Assembly (NCBI GenBank): GCA_964195545.1
Contig: CAXMQQ010000029.1
Span: 1 to 43,464, forward strand
Source: JAHEEL01 sp964195545
GTDB taxonomy: Bacteria; Actinomycetota; Acidimicrobiia; Spongiisociales; UBA5794
Direction of reading: 5' to 3'
Length of the DNA stretch: 43,464 bases
The position numbers and the translations under genes were made by a program. Positions 8,205 through 16,470 of the stretch are shown here, in pieces. The notes under the pieces were generated by a model, which saw only the letters and a list, made by a program, of their open reading frames with translations, was not told the DNA's origin and made no database searches. Positions within the stretch are counted from its first letter, which is position 1. Each line of letters opens with the position of its first letter.

Positions 8205-9434
8205 GTGAAACGCACCACCATGTTGACGATTCTCGGCGCACTAGCGCTCGTTGCTGCCGCGTGCGGAACGTCCGCCAACGATTCCGCAGCCGAGGGAACG
8301 ACGACGGAGGCACCCACATCGACCACCGCACCTACCCCCACAACGGTGGCGGCCAAAGCGACAAGTTCCGTTCTGCCCACCGGGCCGTCGGCTCTGGATG
8401 AACCCGGCTCCGCCGCGTTCCCGGATCCCCTTGTGCCGATTGATGAGATCATCACGGGCGGGCCGCCACCGGACGGCATTCCTCCGATCGAGAACCCGGT
8501 ATTTCTCAATGTCGCCGACAATCTGGAGATCCTCGATCCTGCAGAGCCGGTGGTCGCGCTAGAGATTGACGGCGACGCTCGTGCCTATCCGGTCCGTGCA
8601 ATGATCTGGCATGAGATCGTCAACGACACCGTCGGGGGGGAGCCGGTCTCGGTGACGTACTGCCCGCTCTGCAACTCCGCCGTTACGTATCGCCGAACGA
8701 TCAACGGTGTCGAGACGACGTTCGGCACATCCGGGAGGCTCTTCGCTTCGGCATTGGTGATGTACGACCGCGCAACCGAGTCACTGTGGACCCACTTCGA
8801 CGGAAGAGCCATCGTCGGAGTCCTCACCGGTAGCCAACTCGAAGCGATCGGGTCGCCACTGATGGCATGGGGAGACTTCGTGACCGCATATCCCACGGGG
8901 CAGGTCCTCGATTGGAATGAGACCGGCTTTCGCCGGGACTACGGAAGGAATCCGTACGTGGGCTATGACGACGACACTACCCAGCCGTTCCTCTTCCGGG
9001 GCGCCCTCGATGACCGAGGACTCGCGAAGCAGCGGGTCGTGGGGATCGCACTGGCCGGCGAAGCGGCGGCATACGACCTGAACTCACTCAGCGAAGGCGA
9101 GGCGAGCGCGACGAACATCGTGGTGGCAGACCAGGACCTCGTGATCTTCTGGAAGGCGGGCCAGTCGTCTGCCCTCGATGAGGGGATCCTCGAGGAAGGG
9201 CGCGACGTCGGTTCCGTCGGTGTCTTCTCCAGGGTCGTTGACGGTCGGTCCTTGACCTTCGTCGCCGACGGGGATCAGTTGATGGATGAGGAAACAGAGA
9301 GTGTCTGGCTGATCAGCGGGAATGCCATCTCTGGGCCCCTCGGGGGATCCACCTTGGATCGCGTGGAGCACCTTGACACCTTCTGGTTCTCTTGGTCGAC
9401 CTATCAACCCGACACGGTCTTGATCGAAGGGTGA
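8205..9434 (+). CDS. DUF3179-domain lipoprotein
   Basis: 409 aa. A lipoprotein signal (lipobox LVAAAC near residue 20) is followed by a Thr/Pro-rich linker (residues about 25-55) and the DUF3179 domain. Diagnostic motifs are ALEIDGDARAYPVRAMIWHEIVN split over residues 120-145, VTYCPLCNSAVTYRR with Cys153 and Cys156, the central LWTHFDGRAIVG and C-terminal HLDTFWFSWSTYQPDT. The family has no established biochemical role. The GTG start at 8205 is supported by AAAGGAG five bases upstream and by the position of the signal peptide. A CXXC protein outside the membrane, 244 nt behind a TlpA-CcdA operon, suggests it could be a redox client of that pair (inference). Confidence 0.9.
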   Translation: MKRTTMLTILGALALVAAACGTSANDSAAEGTTTEAPTSTTAPTPTTVAAKATSSVLPTGPSALDEPGSAAFPDPLVPIDEIITGGPPPDGIPPIENPVFLNVADNLEILDPAEPVVALEIDGDARAYPVRAMIWHEIVNDTVGGEPVSVTYCPLCNSAVTYRRTINGVETTFGTSGRLFASALVMYDRATESLWTHFDGRAIVGVLTGSQLEAIGSPLMAWGDFVTAYPTGQVLDWNETGFRRDYGRNPYVGYDDDTTQPFLFRGALDDRGLAKQRVVGIALAGEAAAYDLNSLSEGEASATNIVVADQDLVIFWKAGQSSALDEGILEEGRDVGSVGVFSRVVDGRSLTFVADGDQLMDEETESVWLISGNAISGPLGGSTLDRVEHLDTFWFSWSTYQPDTVLIEG

Positions 9435-9524
9435 ACCACACCGCGGTGTTTCCGCCGGTCAGCGTCATTTGACAGACACGGTACTTTTGGAGCGTGTGTC
9501 GATGACGGGTGCTGGGAGGTCGCA

Positions 9525-9719
9525 ATGTGGGTGTGGAGTGACGAGCTGGTCGAGAGAGTATCGACGGAAGGTGTCGACGACCGTGAGCGTGGGCCTCTGG
9601 TCGCATACGCGGTTGGACCCGACGCCGACCTCGATGAGATTGCCAACGAAGTCCTGGGTCGAATGAAAGAGGATGCTGCGCTGTCAGGTCCGGCATCTTG
9701 GGGGACTGTGGACCGGTAG
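9525..9719 (+). CDS. Small hypothetical protein
   Basis: 64 aa, acidic (many Asp and Glu), no membrane segment, no recognised domain. It begins at ATG 9525, eight bases after GGGAGG, which supports a real gene. Its codons have the G/C-rich third positions of its neighbours. It ends 12 nt before the ABC transporter ATPase gene, whose likely promoter element overlaps its last codons. Confidence 0.6.
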   Translation: MWVWSDELVERVSTEGVDDRERGPLVAYAVGPDADLDEIANEVLGRMKEDAALSGPASWGTVDR

Positions 9720-9722
9720 CAT
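9717..9722 (+). promoter_or_regulatory. -10 element TAGCAT before the ABC ATPase gene
   Basis: TAGCAT ends nine bases before ATG 9732, and no Shine-Dalgarno precedes that ATG. Transcription would start at or just before the start codon, giving a leaderless or nearly leaderless mRNA. No good -35 is seen. Confidence 0.45.
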
Positions 9723-9731
9723 CGGGCCGGT

Positions 9732-10607
9732 ATGCGGGATGAGATCGTCGGAGCCAGGGGGATTACGAAGCGCTACGGCAACGCGCTCGCCCTCGACGAG
9801 GTCGATCTCTCCGTGCTTCGCGGGTCCGTCTACGGCCTCGTGGGGCCGAATGGAGCAGGGAAGACAACGCTTCTTGGTGTCCTCGCAGGACTCCGGAAAC
9901 CGACCGATGGCAGTTTCACCATCGACGCCAGGCGGGTGGCGGTGCTCCCCGATACTCCGAAGTTCGATCCGTGGATGACTGCTCGCGAGGTTGTCGAACT
10001 CTCCGTCAACCTCAGCACGACCGAGGGCAACTCTGACGCTGTCCTCGATCGAACGGGGCTCTTCGAGGTCGCCGGTCGGCGGGTGGGCGGCTTCTCGCGG
10101 GGGATGCTCCAACGCCTGGGACTGGCCGCAGCGGTGGTAGGCAATCCCGACCTGCTCCTCCTTGACGAACCGGCTGCAGCCCTCGACCCGGCCGGCCGCA
10201 GAGAAGTGCTCGACATGGTGACCGACCTTCGCGGTGATGCGACGATCATGTTCTCGAGCCATATTCTCGACGACGTCCAGCAGGTCTGCGACACGATCGG
10301 GATTCTCAACAATGGTCAGATCGTGTACGAGGGAACCCTCGACCAATTGGTGCGTGGTACCTCCCATGCCCCCTCCTATCTGATCCGGGTTCGGGGGGGC
10401 GGGGCCCGGATCGTCGAGGCTCTGAAATCGTGCGATTGGGTCACAGACGTCTCCAGTGGGGGCGATACCGTGACGGTGTCGGCTGTGAGCGCAGCGGTGA
10501 TCGAGCGGGAACTGGTTCGCAGCTTGGCGCCCATCGATGCAGCGATCGTCTCGATCGCCCCGGTGGACCGAAGTCTGGAAGACGTGTTCCTCGAGGTGAC
10601 GCAATGA
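9732..10607 (+). CDS. ABC transporter ATP-binding protein
   Basis: 291 aa. Walker A GPNGAGKTT at residues 38-46, signature FSRGMLQRL at 121-129 (a SGG-less variant typical of DrrA/CcmA-like exporters), Walker B LLLLDEP at 141-147, and a C-terminal extension of about 90 residues with the GALVRSLAP-type fold of ABC-2 exporter ATPases. The permease gene overlaps its stop by four bases, so the two form an ABC-2 exporter. The exported substrate is unknown. Confidence 0.92.
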   Translation: MRDEIVGARGITKRYGNALALDEVDLSVLRGSVYGLVGPNGAGKTTLLGVLAGLRKPTDGSFTIDARRVAVLPDTPKFDPWMTAREVVELSVNLSTTEGNSDAVLDRTGLFEVAGRRVGGFSRGMLQRLGLAAAVVGNPDLLLLDEPAAALDPAGRREVLDMVTDLRGDATIMFSSHILDDVQQVCDTIGILNNGQIVYEGTLDQLVRGTSHAPSYLIRVRGGGARIVEALKSCDWVTDVSSGGDTVTVSAVSAAVIERELVRSLAPIDAAIVSIAPVDRSLEDVFLEVTQ

Positions 10608-11344
10608 GCCTTTGGCGTCTCGAGATCCTCCGCCTCTACCGAACGTATCGGATCTGGATCCTTCTTGCGGTGTTCGCATTGTTCGGCGCGCTAGGCCCGT
10701 TGACGGCCCGCTTCCTGCCAGAGATCGTCGATGCACTTGGCGGCGGCGTTGAGATCGCAGTCCCAACACCGACCCCTGAACTCGCTATGGCGGGGTATCT
10801 CGGCAATGCTCTTCAGATCGGAATGCTGGCCATCGCGTTCGTGTCCGCTGCAGCGCTGGCATTTGACGCGAACACTGAGATGTCCGTCTACCTCCGTACT
10901 CGGGCATCGATTCGGCAGATCCTGATGCCACGCTACGCGGTGAACGCCACGGCCGCCGTTGTCTCGTTCTTCCTCGGGACGGCGATCGCATACATCGGCA
11001 CCGCCGTGTTGATCGACGCTCCCCGGCTCGGAGGTACGGTTGTGGCAACGCTCCTCCTCGCCGTGTATCTCGCCTTTGTGGTCGCGCTGACCGGAGTGGC
11101 AGCGTCCTTCGTGAAGAGTGTGCCCGGTGCCGCATTGATCGCCGTCTCGGTGTTGATCGTGACCGGGGTCATCGGCCTGATCCCACAGGTGGAACCGTGG
11201 CTCCCATCGAACCTCGTTGGGAGCTTCGATGTCTTGATCTCCGGTGGAGCGTTCGACTACTGGCGATCTCTGGTTGTGACGATCGTCCTGTCGTTCGGTT
11301 GTGTCGCGGCGAGCATCGCACTGATGGGGCGTCGCGAGGTGTGA
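10604..11344 (+). CDS. ABC-2 type permease
   Basis: 246 aa with six hydrophobic segments (first at residues about 18-36, last at the C-terminal SLVVTIVLSFGCVAASIALMG). It starts at ATG 10604, overlapping the ATPase stop by four bases (ATGA), which rules out the longer in-frame reading that begins inside the ATPase gene. The second span region with FDANTEMSVYLRTRASIRQIL resembles the coupling part of ABC-2 permeases. It is the membrane partner of the preceding ATPase. Confidence 0.88.
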   Translation: MSLWRLEILRLYRTYRIWILLAVFALFGALGPLTARFLPEIVDALGGGVEIAVPTPTPELAMAGYLGNALQIGMLAIAFVSAAALAFDANTEMSVYLRTRASIRQILMPRYAVNATAAVVSFFLGTAIAYIGTAVLIDAPRLGGTVVATLLLAVYLAFVVALTGVAASFVKSVPGAALIAVSVLIVTGVIGLIPQVEPWLPSNLVGSFDVLISGGAFDYWRSLVVTIVLSFGCVAASIALMGRREV

Positions 11345-11370
11345 TCCCCGGTCGGCGCTGGCCGGTCGGA

Positions 11371-11376
11371 TATGAT
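11371..11376 (+). promoter_or_regulatory. -10 element TATGAT before the zinc-ribbon gene
   Basis: TATGAT, a near-perfect -10 hexamer, ends nine bases before GTG 11386, and there is no Shine-Dalgarno in between. It lies in the 41-nt spacer after the ABC permease gene. Confidence 0.55.
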
Positions 11377-11385
11377 TGCATCACC

Positions 11386-11739
11386 GTGACAGAACAGGTT
11401 CGGCACTGTGTGTGGTGTGGGGGAGGGTTCGAGGTCGCTCGGGGTCCGGGCCGACCTCAGCGGTACTGCCGCACGTCACACCGCCAGCGAGCCTACGAGG
11501 CCCGGCGTGAAGCCAAGCGACGCGAACTCGGACTCGACGAAGTGCTGATCACCAGACGCACATGGGAGCGTCTGAGGGACGCGCTGTATCGACTCGAGGC
11601 GGCCGCCGAGGATGTCGCTATCGATGTAGGCACGGGACGGCCCACGAAGACCGACTACATCGAGGCGCTCGGCCATTTGACTGCAGCAATTCGTGATCTC
11701 CAGGATGTCGCGGTTGAGCCAACCGCCATAGGTGACTGA
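11386..11739 (+). CDS. Zinc-finger/helical hypothetical protein
   Basis: 117 aa. The N-terminus HCVWCGGGFEVARGPGRPQ and RYCRTSHRQRAYEARRE give a C-x2-C ... C-x3-H zinc site (residues about 8-33) followed by a basic helix, a small nucleic-acid-binding pattern widespread in actinobacteria. A second helical part (about 45-110) has RLRDALYRLEAAAEDVAIDV. The GTG at 11386 is chosen because the zinc motif begins seven codons later and a TATGAT box lies just upstream. Function is unknown; a DNA- or RNA-binding role is inferred. It is convergent with the acyl-CoA ligase, with two bases between. Confidence 0.75.
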   Translation: MTEQVRHCVWCGGGFEVARGPGRPQRYCRTSHRQRAYEARREAKRRELGLDEVLITRRTWERLRDALYRLEAAAEDVAIDVGTGRPTKTDYIEALGHLTAAIRDLQDVAVEPTAIGD

Positions 11740-11741
11740 TC

Positions 11742-13385
11742 TCAGGATGATGGCTCGATGCCCACCACGGGCTCGAGTCCGAGTTCGATGATCGCCTGTT
11801 CTCGGAGCTTGTACTTCTGGATCTTTCCCGTCAGAGTCATCGGGTACTCGTCGGTGAATCGCACGTACTTCGGTACCTTGAAGTGGGCGATCGTTCCTTT
11901 GCAGAAGTCGATGAGTCCGACTTCTGACAGATCCGATCCCTCTCGCTTCTGAATCCACGCCATGATCTGCTCTCCCAAGCGTTCGTCGGGGACACCGATC
12001 ACCTGCGCATCGATGACATCGGGATGGGTGAAAAGATACTCCTCGATCTCTCGGGGATATACGTTCTCGCCCCCTCGGATGATCATGTCCTTGATGCGTC
12101 CGACGATCTTCACGTAGCCGGCCTCATCCATCACGGCGAGATCTCCCGAGTGGAGCCAGCCGTCGGCGTCGATCGACTCGGCCGTCCTCTCGGGGTCGCT
12201 CCAGTACCCCTGCATCACGGAGTAGCCGCGTGCGCAGAACTCTCCCGATGTGCCGACCGGAACGACATCGCCGGTATCGGGATGCACGATCTGAATCTCC
12301 ACGTGTGGATGGGCGACGCCGACGGTGGCGACGCGCCGTTCGATCGTGTCGTCGCGCAGCGTCTGTGTCGCGACTGGTGACATCTCCGTCATTCCGTATG
12401 CGATCGTGACCTCGGCCATGTTCAGATCGGTGATCACCTGCTTCATCACTTCGATCGGACAGGGAGCACCGGCCATGACGCCGGTACGAAGTGTTGACAC
12501 GTCGCGCTTGTCGAGATCCGAGTGTTCCAGGGCCGCGATGAACATCGTTGGAACGCCGTAGAGGCTGGTGCACTGTTCGGCTTCCACAGCCTCGAGAACG
12601 GCGCCTCCATCGAAATCCGGTGATGGAACCACGATCGTGGCGCCGTGCGTCGTGCACGCGAGGTTTCCGATGACCATGCCGAAGCAGTGGTAGAACGGAA
12701 CAGGGATGCAGACACGGTCGTGCTCGGTGTATCCAAGCGTCTCGCCGCAGAAGTATCCGTTGTTGAGGATATTGCGGTGGGTGAGCGTCGCCCCTTTCGG
12801 GAACCCGGTGGTGCCCGACGTGTACTGAATGTTGATCGGCTGATCCGCATCGAGCAGGGACTCGCGTTGCCACAGCTCTTCGTTTGGTACGTCGTCGCCG
12901 GCGTCGAAGAGCTCATTCCATTCTGGTGAATCGAGGAAGATGGCGCGTTCGAGTGCGGGCGTTGAATCAAGTACTGCTTCGATCATCGCTCGATAGTCTG
13001 ATGTCAGATGGGACGAAGCCGAGATGAGGAATCGACACCCGGATTGATCCAGGACGTACTGGAGCTCGGACGTGCGGTAGGCAGGATTCACGTTGACGAG
13101 GATCGCCCCGATCTTCGCGGTTGCGTACTGGACGGCGACCCATTCGGCACAGTTCGGGCTCCATATTCCCACGCGGTCGCCGAGTTCGACGCCGAGCCGT
13201 AAGAACGCCTTTGCGAGTCGATCCGTTGCATCGTCGAACTCCCGGTAGGTACAGCGGATACCCTGATGCCGCACGATCAACGCATCATGATCCGGGAAAC
13301 GGGCCGTGGTGTGCTCGAGGTTCTCACCGATGGTCTCGTTGAGGAGCGGGATATCCGTTGGGCCGAAGGCGTATGAACGCTGCAT
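11742..13385 (-). CDS. Acyl-CoA synthetase (AMP-forming ligase)
   Basis: 547 aa, full length for a FadD-type enzyme. It activates a carboxylic acid with ATP and loads it on CoA. The P-loop motif YTSGTTGFPKGATLTHRN spans residues 188-205; AYGMTEMSPV, the hinge/adenylate motif GWLHSGDLAVMDEAGYVKIVGRIKDMIIRGGENVYP (given here as two adjoining parts of the family pattern) and the catalytic Lys in TLTGKIQKYKL are all present. Medium- or long-chain acids are the likely substrates, in keeping with two acyl-CoA dehydrogenases elsewhere in the window. AAAGGA lies six bases before the ATG. Confidence 0.92.
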   Translation of the reverse strand: MQRSYAFGPTDIPLLNETIGENLEHTTARFPDHDALIVRHQGIRCTYREFDDATDRLAKAFLRLGVELGDRVGIWSPNCAEWVAVQYATAKIGAILVNVNPAYRTSELQYVLDQSGCRFLISASSHLTSDYRAMIEAVLDSTPALERAIFLDSPEWNELFDAGDDVPNEELWQRESLLDADQPINIQYTSGTTGFPKGATLTHRNILNNGYFCGETLGYTEHDRVCIPVPFYHCFGMVIGNLACTTHGATIVVPSPDFDGGAVLEAVEAEQCTSLYGVPTMFIAALEHSDLDKRDVSTLRTGVMAGAPCPIEVMKQVITDLNMAEVTIAYGMTEMSPVATQTLRDDTIERRVATVGVAHPHVEIQIVHPDTGDVVPVGTSGEFCARGYSVMQGYWSDPERTAESIDADGWLHSGDLAVMDEAGYVKIVGRIKDMIIRGGENVYPREIEEYLFTHPDVIDAQVIGVPDERLGEQIMAWIQKREGSDLSEVGLIDFCKGTIAHFKVPKYVRFTDEYPMTLTGKIQKYKLREQAIIELGLEPVVGIEPSS

Positions 13386-13531
13386 CTATCGTCCTTTCCA
13401 GTAGCACCACCGTACGGAAGAAAGCGCTCTGCGACCAGGGAAGAGGGTCACATCAGCGTGCGGGACAGTCTGCGTTCGCACCGGTCGTCCACTCGCGCCG
13501 GCCCCGGGTCGAATTCTGGTTGAATGGCCGG

Positions 13532-14542
13532 ATGCGCGATTGGACCACAATGCCCAAGGCCGAGCTGCACTTCCATCTGGAAGGTGCGATTCCGGTGCCG
13601 GTGCTGTGGGAGTTGATCCAGCACCACGGTGGAGATCCGACTATCAAGAGTGAGCGGGAACTCGCCGATTGGTTCAGCTACCGGGACTTCGCCCACTTCA
13701 TGGAGACATGGGAGTGGATGAACGGGTTCCTGCGCTGCTACGACGACTTCGAGTTCGCAGCAGAAGCCGTGGCACGTCATCTCGTGGAACAGAACATCGT
13801 CTACGTCGAGGCGTTCTTCTCCCCGAGCGACTTCCGACACCACGACCTCGATCCGCGGGGGATCGCGATAGCGATCCGGACGGGCCTGGATCGCGTTTCG
13901 GGTGTCGAAGTAGCCCTGATCGTTGATCTCGTTCGGGACCGTGGCCCGGTAGGGACTGCGAAGACACTCGCCGCCGTCAAGGACGTCGCATCGGAGACCG
14001 GCGTGATCGGTGTCGGCATCGGCGGATTCGAGTTCGCCCATCCACCCCAGCAATTCGCTGCCGTGTACGACGATGCGAGGGAGGCCGGATTCCGCCTCAC
14101 CGCTCATGCGGGGGAGGAGGCAGGTCCCGAGAGTGTGTGGGGAGCCATCAGAGACCTCGGAGCCGAACGGATCGGTCACGGTGTGCGCTCGATCGAGGAT
14201 CCCCTGCTCGTTGACTACCTCGTCGAACACCAGATGCCGCTGGAGGTGTGCCCAACGTCGAACCTCCGAACCGGTGTGATCGCACATTGGGACCAGCATC
14301 CCGTGGGACGGCTGATCGATGCGGGTGTCATGGTCACGATCAACACGGATGACCCGGCGATGTTCGATACGACCCTTGCGGGGGAGTTCGAGAATCTGGT
14401 CACCTACTTCGGATTGGAAGAACCTGCCCTGAAGCGACTATCCCTCGCTGTGATCGATGCATCGTGGGCCGGCGGGGCGACCCGCGAGCGCCTCACGCGG
14501 GACATCGAGGACTGGTGGGGGACCGGTAGCATGGCGCAATGA
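13532..14542 (+). CDS. add: Adenosine deaminase
   Basis: 336 aa. It deaminates adenosine (or deoxyadenosine) to inosine. Metal and catalytic residues are in place: H13 and H15 in ELHFHLEGA, H192 and E195 in TAHAGEEAG, H216 in RIGHGV, CPTSN after it, and D273-D274 in INTDDP. ATG 13532 opens six codons before the conserved start; the longer frame from 13358 is rejected. Its stop overlaps the start of the SAM hydrolase gene by four bases, so adenosine released by that enzyme would be handled by a co-produced deaminase. Confidence 0.93.
   Translation: MRDWTTMPKAELHFHLEGAIPVPVLWELIQHHGGDPTIKSERELADWFSYRDFAHFMETWEWMNGFLRCYDDFEFAAEAVARHLVEQNIVYVEAFFSPSDFRHHDLDPRGIAIAIRTGLDRVSGVEVALIVDLVRDRGPVGTAKTLAAVKDVASETGVIGVGIGGFEFAHPPQQFAAVYDDAREAGFRLTAHAGEEAGPESVWGAIRDLGAERIGHGVRSIEDPLLVDYLVEHQMPLEVCPTSNLRTGVIAHWDQHPVGRLIDAGVMVTINTDDPAMFDTTLAGEFENLVTYFGLEEPALKRLSLAVIDASWAGGATRERLTRDIEDWWGTGSMAQ
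14527..14532 (+). promoter_or_regulatory. -10 element TAGCAT inside the end of add
   Basis: TAGCAT followed by six bases and ATG 14539. The spacing is that of a leaderless transcript, so the SAM hydrolase gene may have its own internal promoter as well as coupling to add. Confidence 0.45.
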
Positions 14543-15348
14543 CCAATATCACTCTTACCACCGACTTCGGCACGAGGCAGGGGAGCGACGCCGTTCTCCA
14601 TGGAGCCATCTATGGGATCGCACCCGACGCAGTGATAACTGACCTTTCGCATCACATCACTCCGCAGGACATTCGGGAAGCGAACTTCGTCGTCAACAAC
14701 AGCGCGTTCTTCTTCCCCTCCGGGACCGTACATGTCATCGTTGTCGATCCTGGTGTCGGGACGGACCGTCGGCCGATTGCTGCGCGTATCGGCGAGCACT
14801 TCTTCGTGGCTCCTGACAATGGGGTTCTAACGGCGTGCCTCGATCGCGCGAAACGCGAAGCGTGGTCAATGGAGTTCGTGCATCTCGACAAGCCTGAGTA
14901 CTGGTTGGACAACGTGACCATGACTTTCCACGGTCGTGATCTCTTCTCCCCGGTGGGAGCCCACCTCGCCACCGGCGTGCCTCTCTCGGAACTTGGGACT
15001 CCTTTCGAGGATCCGATCACGATTCCCCTCTGGGGAGCAAGCCGATACGACGACGGCAGTGTGAGTGGTGAAGTCATCTACATCGATGACTTCGGCAACG
15101 CCATCTGCTCCATCCTCCCCGAGGAGATCGCACATCTTGACGTGCCTAACGGTGTGCAGGTCGACATCTGCGGGGCCCGCATCAAGGGCATGGTCTCAAC
15201 GTTCGGTGATTCCGAGTACGACTCCGACACGCTGATAGCGCTGTGGGACTCGAGCGGCTACCTCCTGGTCTCCGAGAACAACGGGACCGGGGGCAAGGTC
15301 ATCAAGCCGAAGCCGCGCGACCCCGTGATGGTGCGGAGTCGCGTGTAG
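14539..15348 (+). CDS. S-adenosylmethionine hydrolase (DUF62, adenosine-forming)
   Basis: 269 aa. The family uses water/hydroxide to split SAM into adenosine and methionine; it is related to fluorinase and chlorinase. Motifs are LTTDFGTRQGSDAVLHGAI (Asp9 binds the ribose), VHVIVVDPGVGT with R-P-I-A, FVAPDNGVLT and the C-terminal domain IDDFGNAICSI. There is no halogenase-type loop insertion that I can recognise, so hydrolysis is the likely reaction. It overlaps adenosine deaminase by four bases, which fits adenosine being the product. Ends 187 nt before the convergent ppk2 stop. Confidence 0.88.
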   Translation: MTNITLTTDFGTRQGSDAVLHGAIYGIAPDAVITDLSHHITPQDIREANFVVNNSAFFFPSGTVHVIVVDPGVGTDRRPIAARIGEHFFVAPDNGVLTACLDRAKREAWSMEFVHLDKPEYWLDNVTMTFHGRDLFSPVGAHLATGVPLSELGTPFEDPITIPLWGASRYDDGSVSGEVIYIDDFGNAICSILPEEIAHLDVPNGVQVDICGARIKGMVSTFGDSEYDSDTLIALWDSSGYLLVSENNGTGGKVIKPKPRDPVMVRSRV

Positions 15349-15432
15349 CGGCCCCAAGCTCCGGTAATATCGCCGGCCGTTGCTCGGTTTGCCACTGGAA
15401 GCAGGCATTTCATTGCCCAGCCGGCACAGCCA

Positions 15433-15455
15433 CGTTACGTCACTGTGATGTAACG
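15433..15455. repeat. 23-nt near-perfect palindrome between convergent genes
   Basis: Arms CGTTACGTCAC (15433-15443) and GTGATGTAACG (15445-15455) are inverse complements except for one G-T pair. In RNA they make a ten-pair hairpin with a three-base loop. It lies 85 nt beyond the SAM hydrolase stop and 81 nt beyond the ppk2 stop, so a bidirectional terminator is the simplest reading, although no T-tract follows. A protein-binding site is the alternative, since the symmetry is that of an operator. Confidence 0.55.
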
Positions 15456-15535
15456 AGGGCCAATCAGTGTGTGTGACAGGGGAGGCGGATGGAAGCGCCG
15501 AGGAATTCGGCTCCCGGCTCCCTACTCCGTTTGAT

Positions 15536-16411
15536 TCAGCGGCGCGGCCGGCCCAGTCGGTCGCGTTCTTCATCCATGCGGGTGAGTTCGTCCCTGCCAG
15601 ATATCACGATGTTCGAATCGGTGCCGAAGTCAAGTTCCGGGTTGCGATCTGCATAGTCGACAGCGTTGAGGAGCACCTTCATGGCGTTAAGTCGCGCTTT
15701 CGGCTTGCTGTTGGAACGAATGATGGTCCAGGGGGCGGCCTCGGAAGACGTTCGCTCGAGCATTCGGTGTTTCATCTCGGTGAATTCGTTCCAGTACTCC
15801 TGGGCCTGGACGTCGATCTCGCTCAGTTTCCACTGTCGCAACGGGTCGTTCAGTCGCCGGGCAAACCGATCGGCCTGAGTGTCCTTGTCGACGCTGAAGT
15901 AGAGCTTTACGAGGACGGTTTCCTGGCGCACGACGTCCTTCTCGAAGCCGACGACGCCGCGAAGGAAGTCCCGATGCTGCTTCTTTGTGCAGAACCCGAA
16001 CACGGGTTCGACGATCGCCCGGTTGTACCAGGAGCGATCGAACAGGACGATCTCGCCGCCGGTCGGGAACCGCTGGACATACCGCTGGAAGTACCACTGC
16101 GTGAGCTGCGCTTGGGTGGGCTTGCCGAGCGCTACCACTCGGTATCGCTTCTCGTTCATGTATCGAGTGATCCGCCGGATCGTTCCACCCTTTCCGGAGG
16201 CGTCGCGTCCTTCGAAGACGACGATCATCGGGATCTGATTCGCTTCGAGGTGGCGCTGCAGCTTGAGGAGTTCGATCTGGTACGGCTTCAGCACCGTGTC
16301 CCGAGCAGCCTTCTCTACGAACTCGTGGTTCTGGCGTTCAAGAAGCCGCACACGTTCGACAAGCGCCTCGGTCTCTTGCGTGTCGGTGACTGAAGGGTTG
16401 TTGCTGGCCAT
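15536..16411 (-). CDS. ppk2: Polyphosphate kinase 2 family protein
   Basis: 291 aa. PPK2 enzymes transfer phosphate between polyphosphate and nucleotides. Walker A FEGRDASGKGG lies at residues 66-76, the lid and Walker B region IVLFDRSWYNRA around D125, and GFCTKKQHRDFLRGVVGFE follows. Length and the absence of a second kinase domain fit the one-domain class I type, which mainly phosphorylates nucleoside diphosphates. GGGGGGA lies six bases before the ATG, and a TAGCAT -10 element (16444 to 16439) lies upstream on the minus strand. The dif-like site begins 27 nt beyond that element. Confidence 0.92.
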   Translation of the reverse strand: MASNNPSVTDTQETEALVERVRLLERQNHEFVEKAARDTVLKPYQIELLKLQRHLEANQIPMIVVFEGRDASGKGGTIRRITRYMNEKRYRVVALGKPTQAQLTQWYFQRYVQRFPTGGEIVLFDRSWYNRAIVEPVFGFCTKKQHRDFLRGVVGFEKDVVRQETVLVKLYFSVDKDTQADRFARRLNDPLRQWKLSEIDVQAQEYWNEFTEMKHRMLERTSSEAAPWTIIRSNSKPKARLNAMKVLLNAVDYADRNPELDFGTDSNIVISGRDELTRMDEERDRLGRPRR

Positions 16412-16438
16412 AGTGCGTCCCCCCGGACGGGTCTGAAG

Positions 16439-16444
16439 ATGCTA
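16439..16444 (-). promoter_or_regulatory. -10 element TAGCAT of ppk2
   Basis: TAGCAT on the minus strand, 27 bases before the ppk2 ATG. TTGACC lies upstream of it at a spacing of only 14 bases, shorter than ideal. A purine-rich GGGGGGA ribosome-binding site follows. Confidence 0.45.
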
Positions 16445-16470
16445 CTCCATTGGCACCTGGTCAAGTACGA

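Noticed and set aside
7922..8521. 199-codon minus-strand open frame
   Set aside because: Most of it is antisense to the DUF3179 gene signal and linker; only the part beyond 8143 shows family similarity, so it is reported as a remnant, not as a gene.
9684..10769. 361-codon minus-strand frame over the ABC ATPase gene
   Set aside because: Antisense shadow; the plus strand carries Walker A, signature and Walker B motifs.
13520..13525. TTGAAT as a leaderless -10 box of adenosine deaminase
   Set aside because: Spacing is right but the key A at the second position is missing.
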